A stretch of 64,000 bases of DNA, from NCBI RefSeq assembly GCF_009184545.1, contig NZ_QJOW01000003.1, positions 139,481 to 203,480 on the forward strand. Reading direction: 5' to 3'. The notes below the pieces were generated by a model. That model did not search any database. It saw nothing but the letters and a program-made list of their open reading frames with translations, and was not told the origin of the DNA. Of the stretch, positions 34,951 to 44,439 are shown in pieces; position 1 is the first letter of the stretch, and each line of letters opens with the position of its first letter. The position numbers were made by a program, and so were the translations under genes. Origin of the DNA: Halosegnis rubeus. GTDB taxonomy: Archaea > Halobacteriota > Halobacteria > Halobacteriales > Haloarculaceae.

Positions 34951-35283
34951 CTACCGGAGCTCGCGTTCCAGCTCTCGGTCGACGGTCGCGTCGTCGTCGA
35001 GTTCCATCAGCCGTTCGAGTCGGTGTTCGAACTCCTCGTCGGTCAGTTCTCCGTCGGCGTACCGGCGCTTGAGCCGTTCGACCGGGTCGTCCGGTGTCTC
35101 GTCCGTGTCCTCCTCCTCGTCGTCGGTGAGGATGCCGATCAGCGGGAGGACGACGGCGAAGCCGACGACCCAGATGACCCAGAACCACGAGACGTTGGCA
35201 AACAGCGCAATCATACCGGCACCCAAGATGAGGAACACGGTCACGCCCGCGATATCCTCACGCGCGTTCGAGACGACTCCCAT
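34951..35283 (-). CDS. SHOCT-domain membrane protein
   Basis: A 110-residue protein with two membrane helices (about 14-32 and 33-50) and an acidic linker, then a short C-terminal domain, PVERLKRRYADGELTDEEFE, followed by HRLERLMELD. The 'LKxRYAxGEITxEEFE.RL' pattern defines SHOCT, a small oligomerisation or anchoring motif. Such proteins are common in haloarchaea; no enzyme activity is expected. Confidence 0.85.
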   Translation of the reverse strand: MGVVSNAREDIAGVTVFLILGAGMIALFANVSWFWVIWVVGFAVVLPLIGILTDDEEEDTDETPDDPVERLKRRYADGELTDEEFEHRLERLMELDDDATVDRELERELR

Positions 35284-35364
35284 GTGTGGGACTCCGCCGC
35301 TCGGATAAAAAAGCCCGCGCTCGTCGCCGGGACTCTTTTATGACCCGCAGGCGTCACCGAGGGC

Positions 35365-35733
35365 ATGAACGTCCTGCTTGGCATCGGCGGGAGCGAGGAC
35401 TCCTTTCGCGCCCTTGATAAGACCATCGACCGGGCCCAGGAGGCGGGCGACTCGCTCACCGTCGCCATCCTCGAGAACCCCGACTCCGACCCCGACCCCG
35501 ACGACCTCGCCGAGCGCGCACGTACGGCACTCGAAGACGCCGGACTCACCCCCGACGTGCACGTCCTCGAAGGCCACGCCGGCAGTCAGCTCGTCGACTT
35601 CGCCGAGCGCGAGGGCCACGAACTCATTGTCCTCGGCGGCGGTGAGACCAGCCCACTTGGGAAGGTCCAGCTCGGCTCTATCGCGGAGTTCGTCCTGTTG
35701 AACGCCACCGTCTCGGTCACCTTGGTCCGATGA
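35365..35733 (+). CDS. Universal stress protein (UspA family), ATP-binding type
   Basis: A 122-residue UspA protein, shorter than the usual 140. It starts MNVLLGIGGSEDSFRALDKT. The C-terminal ELIVLGGGETSPLGKVQLGS has the glycine-rich phosphate loop of ATP-binding Usp proteins. Its stop overlaps the acetyltransferase start (ATGA, 35730-35733), so the two are translated together. Confidence 0.86.
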   Translation: MNVLLGIGGSEDSFRALDKTIDRAQEAGDSLTVAILENPDSDPDPDDLAERARTALEDAGLTPDVHVLEGHAGSQLVDFAEREGHELIVLGGGETSPLGKVQLGSIAEFVLLNATVSVTLVR

Positions 35734-36275
35734 GTCGCATCTACCCCGACGAAGTCGCCGGACCGTACGACCCGCCCCCGCGCTCGCTCACGGACAAGGC
35801 CGGCCGCGACATCGAGATTCGTCGCTTCGAGGACGACATGGAAGCGCTCGTCTCGATGTATCTCGACTTCGACCCGGAGGACCGCGCGCAGGGGATTCCC
35901 CCGACGACCGACGAGCAGATTCGCGAGTGGCTCGACACCATCGTCACCGAGGCGGGCGTCAACGTCATCGCGTGGCACGACGGCGACGCCGTCGGCCACG
36001 CCACGCTCGTCCCCGACTTCGATGACAACGAAGGGACGGAGGGCCTCGACGAGTTCGAACTCGCCATCTTCGTCCTCGCGGAGTACCAGGAGTCGGGCAT
36101 CGGCTCACAGCTCATCACCGCCCTGCTCGGGGCCGGCCGCGCGGAGGAAATCGACCGGGTGTGGCTCACCGTCGAACGATGGAATCACGCCGCCGTCGCG
36201 CTGTACGAGAAGGTCGGCTTCGAGCCGTCCGACACCGGGAGCTTCGAGTTGGAGATGGGCGCGAAGCTACGCTGA
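35730..36275 (+). CDS. GNAT-family N-acetyltransferase
   Basis: A 181-residue acetyltransferase. The acetyl-CoA loop is EYQESGIGSQLITALLGAG (Q/R-x-x-G-x-G/A variant with GIGSQL), preceded by the strand ELAIFVLAE and followed by DRVWLTVERWNHAAVALYEK and VGFEPSDTG, the usual motif B end. The first 45 residues (MSRIYPDEVAGPYDPPPRSL) are an extension before the fold. Coupling with a Usp gene hints at stress-related use; Usp-GNAT pairs or fusions exist in other organisms. Substrate unknown. The last nine bases overlap pyrC's stop. Confidence 0.86.
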   Translation: MSRIYPDEVAGPYDPPPRSLTDKAGRDIEIRRFEDDMEALVSMYLDFDPEDRAQGIPPTTDEQIREWLDTIVTEAGVNVIAWHDGDAVGHATLVPDFDDNEGTEGLDEFELAIFVLAEYQESGIGSQLITALLGAGRAEEIDRVWLTVERWNHAAVALYEKVGFEPSDTGSFELEMGAKLR

Positions 36276-37532
36276 CCGGACGTTCTTTCCGACGCGCTCG
36301 CCGAACTCACCGTCCTCGTACACGACCGACCCGCGCACCAGCGTCAGCGACGGGAACACGCCGTCCATCCCCTCGAAGGGCGTCCACTCGCAGTTCGTGT
36401 GGAGGTCCCCACCGCGAATCTCTCGTGGTCCCGACTCCACGAGCACGAGGTCGGCGTCGTTGCCCTCAGCAACCGTTCCCTTCGTGTCGAGACCGAACAC
36501 CTCCGCGGGGGTCGCCGCGGTGAGGTCGCGCACGCGCTCGTAGCTCAACTCGCCCCGGTCGGCTGCCGCTAGCAGGAGGGGAAGTGCCGTCTCGACGCCG
36601 GGTACGCCCGACGGGGCCGACCAGATGTCGGTGTCCTTCTCGGCGCGGGTGTGTGGCGCGTGGTCGGTGGCGATCATGTCGACGGCGCCGTCGGCGACGC
36701 GCTCGAAGACGGCCTCGCGGCGCTGCTCGCTCCGGAGCGGCGGGTTCATCCGGCCGTGCGTGCCCAACTCGGCGAGGTCATCGCGCGACAAGAAGAGGTG
36801 GTGTGGCGTCACCTCGCAGGTCATCCCGGTTTCGGCCGCGGTGTCGATACCTTCTGGCGTGGAGGTGTGGGCGACGTGAATCTGGGTGTCGTGCTCGCGG
36901 GCGGTCTCGCAGGCCCGCTCGACGGCGACGGCCTCGGCCTCGGCAGTCCGGTAGGCGCTCCACGCGTCGGCGTCGTCCCGGTCACGGACCGATTCGTCGA
37001 ACAGGGTCGCGTCCTCGGCGTGGACCGTGACGCGGGTGTCGGTCTCGCCCGCGGCGACGAGCGCGTCCTCGAACAGGTCGGCGTCGATACCCATCTCGCC
37101 CGTCGAGTCGGCGAGGAACACCTCACCGAGCGCGAACAGCGGGCGTGCGAGCAGGGAGTCGGGGTCCCACGGCTCGGTGACGCCGCCGTTGATGCCGTAG
37201 TCGACGTACGACTCGGTCGCGAGAGTGGCTTTCCGGTCGAACGCCTCTCCGTCGACGGTCGGCGGGTCGGTGTTCGGCTGGTCGACGACGGTCGTCACGC
37301 CGCCGGCCGCGGCCGACTTCGACCCGCTCGTCCACGTCTCCTTGTGCGAGTACCCCGGCTCGCGGAAGTGGACGTGAGCGTCGATCATCCCCGGGAGCAG
37401 CCGCTTACCGGTGGCGTCGATGACACGCTCGTCGTCGGTCGGGGTGAGATCGCCGACGGCGGCGATGGTCTCGCCGTCGACCCGCACGTCACACACTCGG
37501 CCATCGGCGAGCGTCGCGTCCTGAAAGAGCAT
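36267..37532 (-). CDS. pyrC: Dihydroorotase
   Basis: A 421-residue amidohydrolase that cyclises carbamoyl-aspartate to dihydroorotate in pyrimidine synthesis. The metal ligands are visible: DAHVHFREPGYSHKETW (HxH plus substrate Arg), TVHAEDATLF, IHVAHTSTPEG, and MIATDHAPHTRAEKD with the catalytic Asp. The class I type with R-x-PG after HxH is clear. ATG at 37532 follows a TTTTTATCC box about 25 bases upstream. It follows the lipoate-ligase-like gene by 35 bases on the same strand. Confidence 0.94.
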   Translation of the reverse strand: MLFQDATLADGRVCDVRVDGETIAAVGDLTPTDDERVIDATGKRLLPGMIDAHVHFREPGYSHKETWTSGSKSAAAGGVTTVVDQPNTDPPTVDGEAFDRKATLATESYVDYGINGGVTEPWDPDSLLARPLFALGEVFLADSTGEMGIDADLFEDALVAAGETDTRVTVHAEDATLFDESVRDRDDADAWSAYRTAEAEAVAVERACETAREHDTQIHVAHTSTPEGIDTAAETGMTCEVTPHHLFLSRDDLAELGTHGRMNPPLRSEQRREAVFERVADGAVDMIATDHAPHTRAEKDTDIWSAPSGVPGVETALPLLLAAADRGELSYERVRDLTAATPAEVFGLDTKGTVAEGNDADLVLVESGPREIRGGDLHTNCEWTPFEGMDGVFPSLTLVRGSVVYEDGEFGERVGKNVRSA

Positions 37533-37567
37533 ACTCCGACTCCGGCGTGCCGAGGATAAAAATGGGA

Positions 37568-38245
37568 CTACCGCAGGTGCTCGACGGTCGCGTCGCGGTC
37601 GCCGACGAGCGCCGATTCGAGGGCGCGGGCCACCCGGTCGGGGTCGCCGTCTCCGCCCGCTCGCGTGACACTTCCGACGCTGCCGGGGTCGAACGCGACA
37701 CCGAGCGCGTCGTACACCTCTGTAAGTACAGCGGCGATCTGCTCGTGGTCCCGAACGACGGCGATACCGGCGGTCTGTGCGACGCCCTTCGAGACGCGCT
37801 GTGCGAGACCGACGATCTTCCCGTCGGCCGACAGGGAGTGTTGCCCCGGACAGAAGGCGTCGGGTGGCTCTCCGCGTTCGGCCGTCACCCCCACCGTTTC
37901 GAGTGCGCGTTGCACGTCCGCGATCGCGGCGTCGTACCGGTCGTCCATCCCGACCCGGAGGTCGTCGAGCGGTTCGAGCCGGAGGAACGCGACCGTCGAC
38001 CCCGTGTACGCGACCGCGCGCCCGCCGACATCGCGCTCGTGTGGCGGGTAGCAGTGGTCGCGCGCGGCGGCCCGCGCCTGCTCGTAGCCGTCTTCGCGGG
38101 TGTCGCGGCGACCGAACGCCAGTTGACGGTGTGGCCGCCACGCCCGCACCGCACCCTCGCCGTCGCTCGCCACGTCCGCTCGCAGCGCCGCCGTGACGGC
38201 TCGGTCGGCGTCGATGTCTGCTGCTCGCCCTCGGACGATTCGCAT
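37568..38245 (-). CDS. Lipoate-protein ligase-like protein (BPL/LplA/LipB fold)
   Basis: A 225-residue cofactor-ligase fold protein. Diagnostic parts: WRPHRQLAFGRRDTREDGYE, ERDVGGRAVAYTGSTVAFLR (the RRxSGGG-like loop, here VGGRAVAYTG), and FCPGQHSLSADGKIVGLAQR with the conserved GKIxGxAQ lysine. These bind the acyl-adenylate. Acceptors would be 2-oxoacid dehydrogenase or glycine-cleavage proteins, not encoded here. It may be an amidotransferase rather than a ligase. The ATG is at 38245, 50 bases from the divergent M23-like gene. Confidence 0.82.
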   Translation of the reverse strand: MRIVRGRAADIDADRAVTAALRADVASDGEGAVRAWRPHRQLAFGRRDTREDGYEQARAAARDHCYPPHERDVGGRAVAYTGSTVAFLRLEPLDDLRVGMDDRYDAAIADVQRALETVGVTAERGEPPDAFCPGQHSLSADGKIVGLAQRVSKGVAQTAGIAVVRDHEQIAAVLTEVYDALGVAFDPGSVGSVTRAGGDGDPDRVARALESALVGDRDATVEHLR

Positions 38246-38295
38246 ACCGCTCCGACGAGCGCGACGGCTAAAGGTGTCCCCTCCTTCACTCAGGT

Positions 38296-39132
38296 ATGGT
38301 CACGCTCCCGGCGTCGGTGCTCTCCGGGTACGAGCGATTCTCCCGGTACAACTCGCCGTATCCGGCCCACGACCGCGGCTGTGCAATCGACCTCTATCCG
38401 GGCGAGAACGGTGGGCCTGCCCCGTCACCGGTCGCCGGAGAGGTCATCGACACCCGGACCGTCCGGTGTCCTCCACGGCCGTACGCCGTCGACACCGACC
38501 ACCTGATTCTGGTCGACACCGGCGAGCACGTCGCCCGTATCCTCCACGTCGACCCGGCTGTCGGGGCGGGCGACGAGGTGGCCGTCGGTGACTCGCTCGG
38601 TCGGCTCGTCCGGTCGGGCTTCTTCGGCCGGTGGGTCGACGACCACGTCCACCTCGGTTTCCGCGCGCCCGACGCGAACCCGTACCGTGCGTCGGGGTCG
38701 CTCCCGCTCGCCGTCGACTGTGCGGTCAGCCCGCTCGCGTGGGACGGGACGGGCGAGATTGTCGAGGTCGGGGAGACGCACGTTCGGCTCGACACGCCCG
38801 TCGGTGGGGACGGATTCGCCGCGCTCGCCAGCGACGAGGGAATCCCGCTCGACGGCGGTCTCGCCCACTACACCGGTGCGGGAACGTTCGGGTTGTCGTC
38901 CGGGACGCTCTCGCTGCTCGGGACCGAGGTCGCGACCGAGAGCGACGACGGACTCGTGTGGCGGGACGTGGCGGTCACGGTTGACGGGGTGGACGCGACG
39001 GGGCTGTCGCTGTTCGCCACGCAAATCGAGTTCGGGGCGAAACTCGTCTTCCACGAGGGCCACGACTTCGTGGTCGGCGAGTCGGTTCGCGTGGCCATCG
39101 ACGAGACGGCCGACCCGATACGGCTGGGGTAG
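38296..39132 (+). CDS. M23-peptidase-like protein
   Basis: A 278-residue soluble protein without a signal peptide. The first 140 residues carry all four M23 metal-site features in order: AHDRGCAIDLYPGENG (His-x6-Asp), then VDTGEHVARILHVDPAVGAG, and DDHVHLGFRAPDANPY (His-x-His). These match the lysostaphin-like zinc site. The second half is beta-rich (GTGEIVEVGETHVRLDTPVG and SGTLSLLGTEVATES). Archaea lack murein, so a cell-wall role is unlikely; the substrate is unknown. Haloarchaeal relatives are usually annotated as hypothetical. Confidence 0.68.
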   Translation: MVTLPASVLSGYERFSRYNSPYPAHDRGCAIDLYPGENGGPAPSPVAGEVIDTRTVRCPPRPYAVDTDHLILVDTGEHVARILHVDPAVGAGDEVAVGDSLGRLVRSGFFGRWVDDHVHLGFRAPDANPYRASGSLPLAVDCAVSPLAWDGTGEIVEVGETHVRLDTPVGGDGFAALASDEGIPLDGGLAHYTGAGTFGLSSGTLSLLGTEVATESDDGLVWRDVAVTVDGVDATGLSLFATQIEFGAKLVFHEGHDFVVGESVRVAIDETADPIRLG

Positions 39133-39231
39133 CCGGCTTGTGGTGGCGACTCGTTGCGTCGATTCTGCCGTCGCGCGACGCGCGTGTCCGATGCCGTGGT
39201 CTCTTTGTCACGGGAGAAACTACCCCAAGAC

Positions 39232-40854
39232 ATGGACAACGAGGCAGTAGACGGGTTCGGCTCGCGCCGGTCGACCGTGTACGGCAGCGAGGGGATGGTC
39301 GCGACGAGCCAGCCGCTGGCGGCGACCGCCGGACTGGAGACGCTCGAAGCCGGCGGGAACGCCTTCGACGCGGCGGTCGCGACGGCGGCCGCGCTCAACG
39401 TCGTGGAGCCGACATCGACGGGGCTGGGCGGGGACGTGTTCGCGCTCTACCGGACGGCAGACGGCGAGGTCGGCGCGATGCGCTCGTGTGGCGGTGCACC
39501 GGCGAACGCGACCCGTCAGGAGGTCCGTGAGGCCGTGGCCGACGAGGACGAGGACCCGAGCGAGGCTGAGATGCCGATGCTCGGTCCACAGACCGTGACG
39601 GTCCCGGGGACGGCCCGCGGGTGGGAGGCGACGACCGAGCGGTTCGGCGAGCGCACCCTCGGCGAGAACCTCCAACACGCCATCCGGTACGCGACCGAGG
39701 GGTATCCGGTGTCGCCGGTCATCGCCGACGCGTGGAGCTACGCCGAGAATCTCTTCGACGACGAGAACGCCCGGGACGCCTACCTCGTGGACGGGGAGCG
39801 CGCACCGGAGGCGGGCGAGCACGTCACCCTCGACGCGCTCGGCACGACCCTCGAAACCATCGCCGAGGAGGGCGCAGACGCCGTCTACGAAGGCGAAATC
39901 GGCGAGCAAATCGTCGCGGAAGTACAGGAGGCGGGCGGCTTCCTCACGATGGACGACCTCGCCGACTTCGAGCCGGAGTTTCCCGACCCGGTGTCGACAC
40001 ACTACAACGGGACCGAGGTGTACGAACTGCCGCCGAACAATCAGGGGCTCATCGTGTTGGAGGCGCTCAACATCGCCAGCGAAATCGGTGCGAGCGAGGC
40101 CGAGGGCACCGAGCGCGTCCACCTGTTTGTGGAGGCGCTCAAACGGGCGTTCCACGACGGCCACCGCTACATCACCGACCCCGAGTACGAGGAGCTGCCG
40201 CCGCTCAACAGCACCGAGTGGGCCAGCGAGCGCGCGAGCGACATCGGGGAGACGGCCGGCGACGTGGAGTTCATGCAACAGACGGGCGAGGACGCCGACA
40301 CCGTCCTGCTGTGTGTGGCCGACGGCGAGGGGAACGTGGTGTCGTACATCAACTCCCGGTTTGCCGGCTTTGGCTCCGGGCTGGTCGCCGGCGACACGGG
40401 GATTGCACTCCAGAATCGCGGGGCGTCCTTCTCGCTCGAGGACGACCACCCCAACCGGTTCGAACCGGGGAAGCGACCGTTCCACACCCTGATTCCGGGG
40501 CTCATCGACTTCGCGCCCGACGCCGACGCCGAGGACTGGGCGGCCTTCGGCGTGATGGGCGGGTTCATGCAGCCGCAGGGGCACCTCCAGACACTGGTAA
40601 GTCTCGTTGACGACGGGCTGACGCCACAACAGGCGCTCGACCGACCGCGCTGGCGCTACCGAGAGGACGGCCGGCTGGCTGTCGAGGCGCGGTTCCCGAC
40701 CGAGACGCAAAACGGGCTGTTGCGTCGGGGTCACGACCTCGCGGTGCTCCCGCCGATTCAGTTCGGGGGTGCGCAGTTCGTGCGCCGAAACGACGACGGC
40801 GTCCTCTCGGGCGCGACGGAGCCACGAAAAGACGGGAACGCCGTCGGTCGCTGA
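39232..40854 (+). CDS. ggt: Gamma-glutamyltransferase family protein
   Basis: A 540-residue N-terminal nucleophile hydrolase. The precursor region begins VYGSEGMVATSQPLAATAGL with AGGNAFDAAVATAAALNVVE (family start), has TVPGTARGWEATTERFG, and the cleavage region DADTVLLCVADGEGNVVSY, where the Thr starts the small subunit. The downstream FAGFGSGLVAGDTGIALQNRG matches the glycine-rich substrate loop. No signal peptide is present, so it is probably cytoplasmic. It would split or transfer gamma-glutamyl groups, and gamma-glutamylcysteine is the main thiol of haloarchaea. The ATG at 39232 starts near MDNEAVDGFGSRR. Confidence 0.9.
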   Translation: MDNEAVDGFGSRRSTVYGSEGMVATSQPLAATAGLETLEAGGNAFDAAVATAAALNVVEPTSTGLGGDVFALYRTADGEVGAMRSCGGAPANATRQEVREAVADEDEDPSEAEMPMLGPQTVTVPGTARGWEATTERFGERTLGENLQHAIRYATEGYPVSPVIADAWSYAENLFDDENARDAYLVDGERAPEAGEHVTLDALGTTLETIAEEGADAVYEGEIGEQIVAEVQEAGGFLTMDDLADFEPEFPDPVSTHYNGTEVYELPPNNQGLIVLEALNIASEIGASEAEGTERVHLFVEALKRAFHDGHRYITDPEYEELPPLNSTEWASERASDIGETAGDVEFMQQTGEDADTVLLCVADGEGNVVSYINSRFAGFGSGLVAGDTGIALQNRGASFSLEDDHPNRFEPGKRPFHTLIPGLIDFAPDADAEDWAAFGVMGGFMQPQGHLQTLVSLVDDGLTPQQALDRPRWRYREDGRLAVEARFPTETQNGLLRRGHDLAVLPPIQFGGAQFVRRNDDGVLSGATEPRKDGNAVGR

Positions 40855-40864
40855 CCCGGGAAGG

Positions 40865-40872
40865 TCTATACA
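40865..40872 (+). promoter_or_regulatory. TATA box of the htpX-pspAB operon
   Basis: TCTATACA 21-28 bases upstream of the ATG at 40893. Confidence 0.6.
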
Positions 40873-40892
40873 TCTCCACGCTAAGTGAGGGT

Positions 40893-41774
40893 ATGGAGTG
40901 GAAGACAGATTGGGGACTGCGGGCGCGCATGGGGTTCACCATGTTCCTCCTGTTCGCGCTGTATCTCGTATTCGCAGTCGTCATCACGACGTTCTTCAGC
41001 GGAAGCGCACAGCTCTTCTTGGGGCTGATGGTGGTGTTCATGGGCGCACAGTTCTTGTTCTCGGACAAGCTGGCGCTGTACTCGATGGGCGCACGCGAGG
41101 TCTCGGAAGACGAGTATCCACAGCTTCACGCGACCATCGGGCGACTCGCACAGCAGGCCGACCTCCCGAAGCCGAAGGTGGCCGTCGCCGACTCACGCGT
41201 TCCGAACGCGTTCGCGACCGGCCGGTCACAGTCCAACAGTGCGGTCTGTGTCACGACGGGCATCATGGACACCCTCTCCGACGAGGAGCTGGAGGGCGTC
41301 ATCGCCCACGAACTCGCCCACGTCAAGAACCGCGACGTGATGGTGATGACCATCGCGTCGTTCCTCTCGACGATCGCCTTCCTCATCGTCCGGTGGGGAT
41401 GGCTGTTCGCCGGCGGCAACCGCGAGGGCGGGAATCAGGCTCCCGTCTTCGTCGCCATCATCGCGTCGCTGGTCGTCTGGATTCTGTCGTTCCTGCTGAT
41501 TCGGGCGCTCTCGCGCTACCGCGAGTTCGCGGCCGACCGCGGCGGGGCAGCCATCACGGGCAAGCCGTCGGCGCTCGCGTCTGCGCTGTTGAAAATCAGC
41601 GGAAAGATGGACAGCGTTCCGAACGACGACCTCCGCGAGCAGTCGGAGATGAACGCGTTCTTCATCATCCCCATCAAGGCCGGCACCATCGGCCGACTGT
41701 TCTCGACACACCCCTCGACGGAGAAGCGCGTCGACCGACTGCGTGAGCTCGAACGCGAGATGGAAACACAATAA
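40893..41774 (+). CDS. htpX: HtpX-family membrane zinc metalloprotease
   Basis: A 293-residue integral membrane protease that clears damaged membrane proteins. Two helices (about 13-34 and 38-56) precede the active site HELAH (139-143) in EGVIAHELAHVKNRDVMVM. Two more helices (about 150-172 and 185-210) follow, then the third zinc ligand region REFAADRGGAAITGKPSALA with its Glu/Asp. The end THPSTEKRVDRLRELE is family-typical. Its stop shares one base with pspAB, so the two form an operon. Confidence 0.94.
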   Translation: MEWKTDWGLRARMGFTMFLLFALYLVFAVVITTFFSGSAQLFLGLMVVFMGAQFLFSDKLALYSMGAREVSEDEYPQLHATIGRLAQQADLPKPKVAVADSRVPNAFATGRSQSNSAVCVTTGIMDTLSDEELEGVIAHELAHVKNRDVMVMTIASFLSTIAFLIVRWGWLFAGGNREGGNQAPVFVAIIASLVVWILSFLLIRALSRYREFAADRGGAAITGKPSALASALLKISGKMDSVPNDDLREQSEMNAFFIIPIKAGTIGRLFSTHPSTEKRVDRLRELEREMETQ

Positions 41775-42397
41775 TGGGGCTGTTCGACTCGGTCAAACAG
41801 GCACTCGGCGTCGCCGCCGAGGCCGACGCGACCCGCGAGGGTGACCCCGAAGCGCTCTTTGGCCTCTCGACGGCCGCGGTGACGATGGAGGCGCAACTCG
41901 ACTTCGCCCCCGCCGACGAGGCCGCGCTCTGCTTTTCGGGCGTGGACTCGACGGCGTTTACCGACGCGCGCGACGAGGTGGCGGCCGTCCTCGACGCCGG
42001 CGAGTCGGAGACGGGTACCGTCTTCGAGTTCCGAACCGACGCTCACGGCTACGACTGGGTCGTCCTCGCCGACACGGAGTTCGAGGACCTCGTGACGAGC
42101 GTCCACTTCGCCGCCGACACGATGCAAGAATCCGGCTTCGGCTCGCGGCTGCTCGCGGCTGCGTTCCCCTTCGAGCGCGACGGCACCGTCGCCTACTGGC
42201 TCTACTCCTTCCGTCGGGGGAGCTACTACCCGTTCGTCCCAACCGGCAACCGGAACCACGACTCCAGTACGGAGTTCAAACTCGAATCCGTCCTCGATTC
42301 GGAGCTCACAATCGAGGAGGACAAGGAGTACTGGTATCCGATGTGGCCCGAAGGCGACGCCCGCCCGTGGGGTCGTCCACTCGAACCCGGCGAGTAG
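41774..42397 (+). CDS. pspAB: PspA-associated protein PspAB
   Basis: A 207-residue soluble protein. The start MGLFDSVKQALGVAAEADAT and the tail YYPFVPTGNRNHDSSTEFKL with EYWYPMWPEGDARPWGRP are what I recall of the PspAB family, which occurs beside HtpX and PspA genes and is thought to serve membrane stress. The coupling with htpX seen here supports this. PspA itself is not in the window. Confidence 0.82.
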   Translation: MGLFDSVKQALGVAAEADATREGDPEALFGLSTAAVTMEAQLDFAPADEAALCFSGVDSTAFTDARDEVAAVLDAGESETGTVFEFRTDAHGYDWVVLADTEFEDLVTSVHFAADTMQESGFGSRLLAAAFPFERDGTVAYWLYSFRRGSYYPFVPTGNRNHDSSTEFKLESVLDSELTIEEDKEYWYPMWPEGDARPWGRPLEPGE

Positions 42398-42480
42398 ACT
42401 CCTATCTAAACGTGCCCATTCGACGCGAGCGACCGCGCTTTCGTCGGGCGATTTCACTTTCAGTATGCTGTTAACGTGGG

Positions 42481-42487
42481 TTTATAT
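42481..42487 (+). promoter_or_regulatory. TATA box of radA
   Basis: TTTATAT 24-30 bases upstream of the ATG at 42511. Confidence 0.65.
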
Positions 42488-42510
42488 CCCCGGACGCACA
42501 ACCGATTGGT

Positions 42511-43545
42511 ATGTCCGCAACACAGGACCTCGAAGACCTCCCGGGCGTCGGTCCGGCCACCGCCGATAAGCTTCAGGATACCGGCTACGACTCCTATCAG
42601 TCCATCGCCGTCGCCTCTCCGAGTGAGCTTTCGAACAAGGCCGACGTGGGCGAGTCGTCGGCCTCCGACATCATCAACGCCGCCCGCGAGGCAGCCGACA
42701 TCGGCGGCTTCGAGACCGGAACGAGCGTGCTCGAACGCCGCGAGGAAATCGGCAAACTCCAGTGGCTCATCCCCGAGATCGACGAGATGCTCGGCGGCGG
42801 CGTCGAGACCCAGTCCATCACCGAGGTGTACGGCGAGTTCGGCTCCGGGAAGTCCCAGATTACCCACCAGCTCGCGGTGAACGTCCAGCTACAGGCCGAG
42901 AACGGCGGTCTCCACGGTCGCTGTATCTTCATCGACACCGAAGACACGTTCCGCCCCGAGCGCATCGACGAGATGGTTCGCGGACTCGACGACGACATCA
43001 TCGACTCCGAACTCGACTACCGCGACATCGAGGGCAGCGCCGGCGACGACGAGGCCATGGAGGCGCTCGTGGACGACGTGCTCGCGAAGATTCACGTCGC
43101 GAAGGCGTTCAACTCCAACCACCAGATTCTCCTCGCCGAGAAATCGCTCGAAATCGCGAAGGAACACGAGGACGACGACTATCCCGTCCGACTGCTGTGT
43201 GTCGACTCGCTCACGGCCCACTTCCGTGCCGAGTACGTCGGTCGTGGTGAACTCGCGAACCGCCAGCAGAAACTGAACAAGCACCTCCACAGCCTCGACC
43301 GCGTCGGCAACCTCTACAACGCCGCCGTCCTCGTCACGAACCAGGTGCAGTCGAACCCGGACGCCTTCTTCGGCGACCCGACCAAGCCCATCGGGGGGAA
43401 CATCCTCGGACACAAGTCAACGTTCCGGATGTACCTGAAGAAGTCGAAGGGCAACAAGCGCATCGTCAAGCTCGTCGACGCGCCGAATCTAGCCGACGGC
43501 GAGTCGGTGATGCGCGTCGAGAACGAGGGTGTAAAGCCCGAGTAG
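42511..43545 (+). CDS. radA: Recombinase RadA
   Basis: The archaeal Rad51/RecA homologue that catalyses strand exchange. The 344-residue protein has an N-terminal helix-hairpin-helix domain ([20 protein letters not shown]), the polymerisation motif near residues 68-90, Walker A GEFGSGKS (108-115), Walker B-like [20 protein letters not shown] and the DNA-binding L2 region [20 protein letters not shown]. No intein is inserted, although RadA inteins are known in some haloarchaea. The stop shares one base with the next gene. Confidence 0.97.
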   Translation: MSATQDLEDLPGVGPATADKLQDTGYDSYQSIAVASPSELSNKADVGESSASDIINAAREAADIGGFETGTSVLERREEIGKLQWLIPEIDEMLGGGVETQSITEVYGEFGSGKSQITHQLAVNVQLQAENGGLHGRCIFIDTEDTFRPERIDEMVRGLDDDIIDSELDYRDIEGSAGDDEAMEALVDDVLAKIHVAKAFNSNHQILLAEKSLEIAKEHEDDDYPVRLLCVDSLTAHFRAEYVGRGELANRQQKLNKHLHSLDRVGNLYNAAVLVTNQVQSNPDAFFGDPTKPIGGNILGHKSTFRMYLKKSKGNKRIVKLVDAPNLADGESVMRVENEGVKPE

Positions 43546-44417
43546 TGGCCCTCGACGCGTCGACGCGCGAACTGCTCCTGCTCGCGTTCGCCCGCCGCCG
43601 GGGCATCCTGGAGACCCTAACGACCGACGCGGGCACTCCCGAAGCAGTCGCCGAGGCGACGGACACCGACCCGTCGGTCGCCGAGGCGGTCACTACGGCA
43701 CTCGCTGACCGCGGTTTCCTCGAACGAGTGGGCCGGGAGTACGAGCCGACGAACCGACTGCTCGGCTTCCTCACCAAGACGGACGTGCGCTCTATCGGGT
43801 CGCTCCCGGCGACGCTCGACGCGCTGGACGCGTGGACCGACCACGACACCGACCCTGAGCGTACCCGCGTGAACCGACTCGGCGAGCAGTGGGCACGCGA
43901 CGAACACGCCGTTCGCGCGGCCGTCACCGCCGCGGTTCATGCCGCGCCGACGGCCGAGCGCGTCGTCTGTCTCCGCGACGGTCCCGGTCGCCACGCCAGC
44001 GAGTTCGCCACTCGCGGCTACGACGCGACGATTCTGGAATCCACAGCCCGCGGCGACACGGTCGCTCCGCTTCTTGCTCCGACCGAGGTACGACTCGAAA
44101 TAGGGGGGTACGACACCATGCCACAGACCGACCTCGCCTTCGCGGTGGGAATGCTCGCGCGGTCGGACGACGACCGCGCTCGCCGGTGGCTCGCGGCCGC
44201 GGGCGAGGCTGCGCCGACCGTCGTCTGCATCGAACCGGTACGCGACCGGTCGCCAGAGGGTGCACTACTCGACGTGGAACACCACCTCCGGGATGGAGGT
44301 CGCGTCCGCCCCGAGTCTGCGCTGCGGTCGCTGTTTGCGGATGTCGGGCTCGACTGTTCGGTCACGGCGCTCCCGGGTACGGAAGGAGTCGCCCTCGTCG
44401 GGCGTCGGGTTCAATAG
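43545..44417 (+). CDS. Winged-helix plus methyltransferase-like protein
   Basis: A 290-residue protein starting at GTG (43545) overlapping the radA stop. Residues 1-75 are a winged helix (ELLLLAFARRRGILETLTTD, TALADRGFLERVGREYEPTN), the dimerisation module of O-methyltransferases. The rest resembles a degraded Rossmann methyltransferase: RVVCLRDGPGRHASEFATRG is at the SAM-binding position but the usual G-x-G-x-G is changed to DGPGRHA. Whether it still binds SAM is doubtful. Overlap with radA suggests co-translation, possibly also with the following pimT-like gene (22 bases away). Confidence 0.65.
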   Translation: MALDASTRELLLLAFARRRGILETLTTDAGTPEAVAEATDTDPSVAEAVTTALADRGFLERVGREYEPTNRLLGFLTKTDVRSIGSLPATLDALDAWTDHDTDPERTRVNRLGEQWARDEHAVRAAVTAAVHAAPTAERVVCLRDGPGRHASEFATRGYDATILESTARGDTVAPLLAPTEVRLEIGGYDTMPQTDLAFAVGMLARSDDDRARRWLAAAGEAAPTVVCIEPVRDRSPEGALLDVEHHLRDGGRVRPESALRSLFADVGLDCSVTALPGTEGVALVGRRVQ

Positions 44418-44439
44418 CATCGCCCTCCGATTTCGAGCT

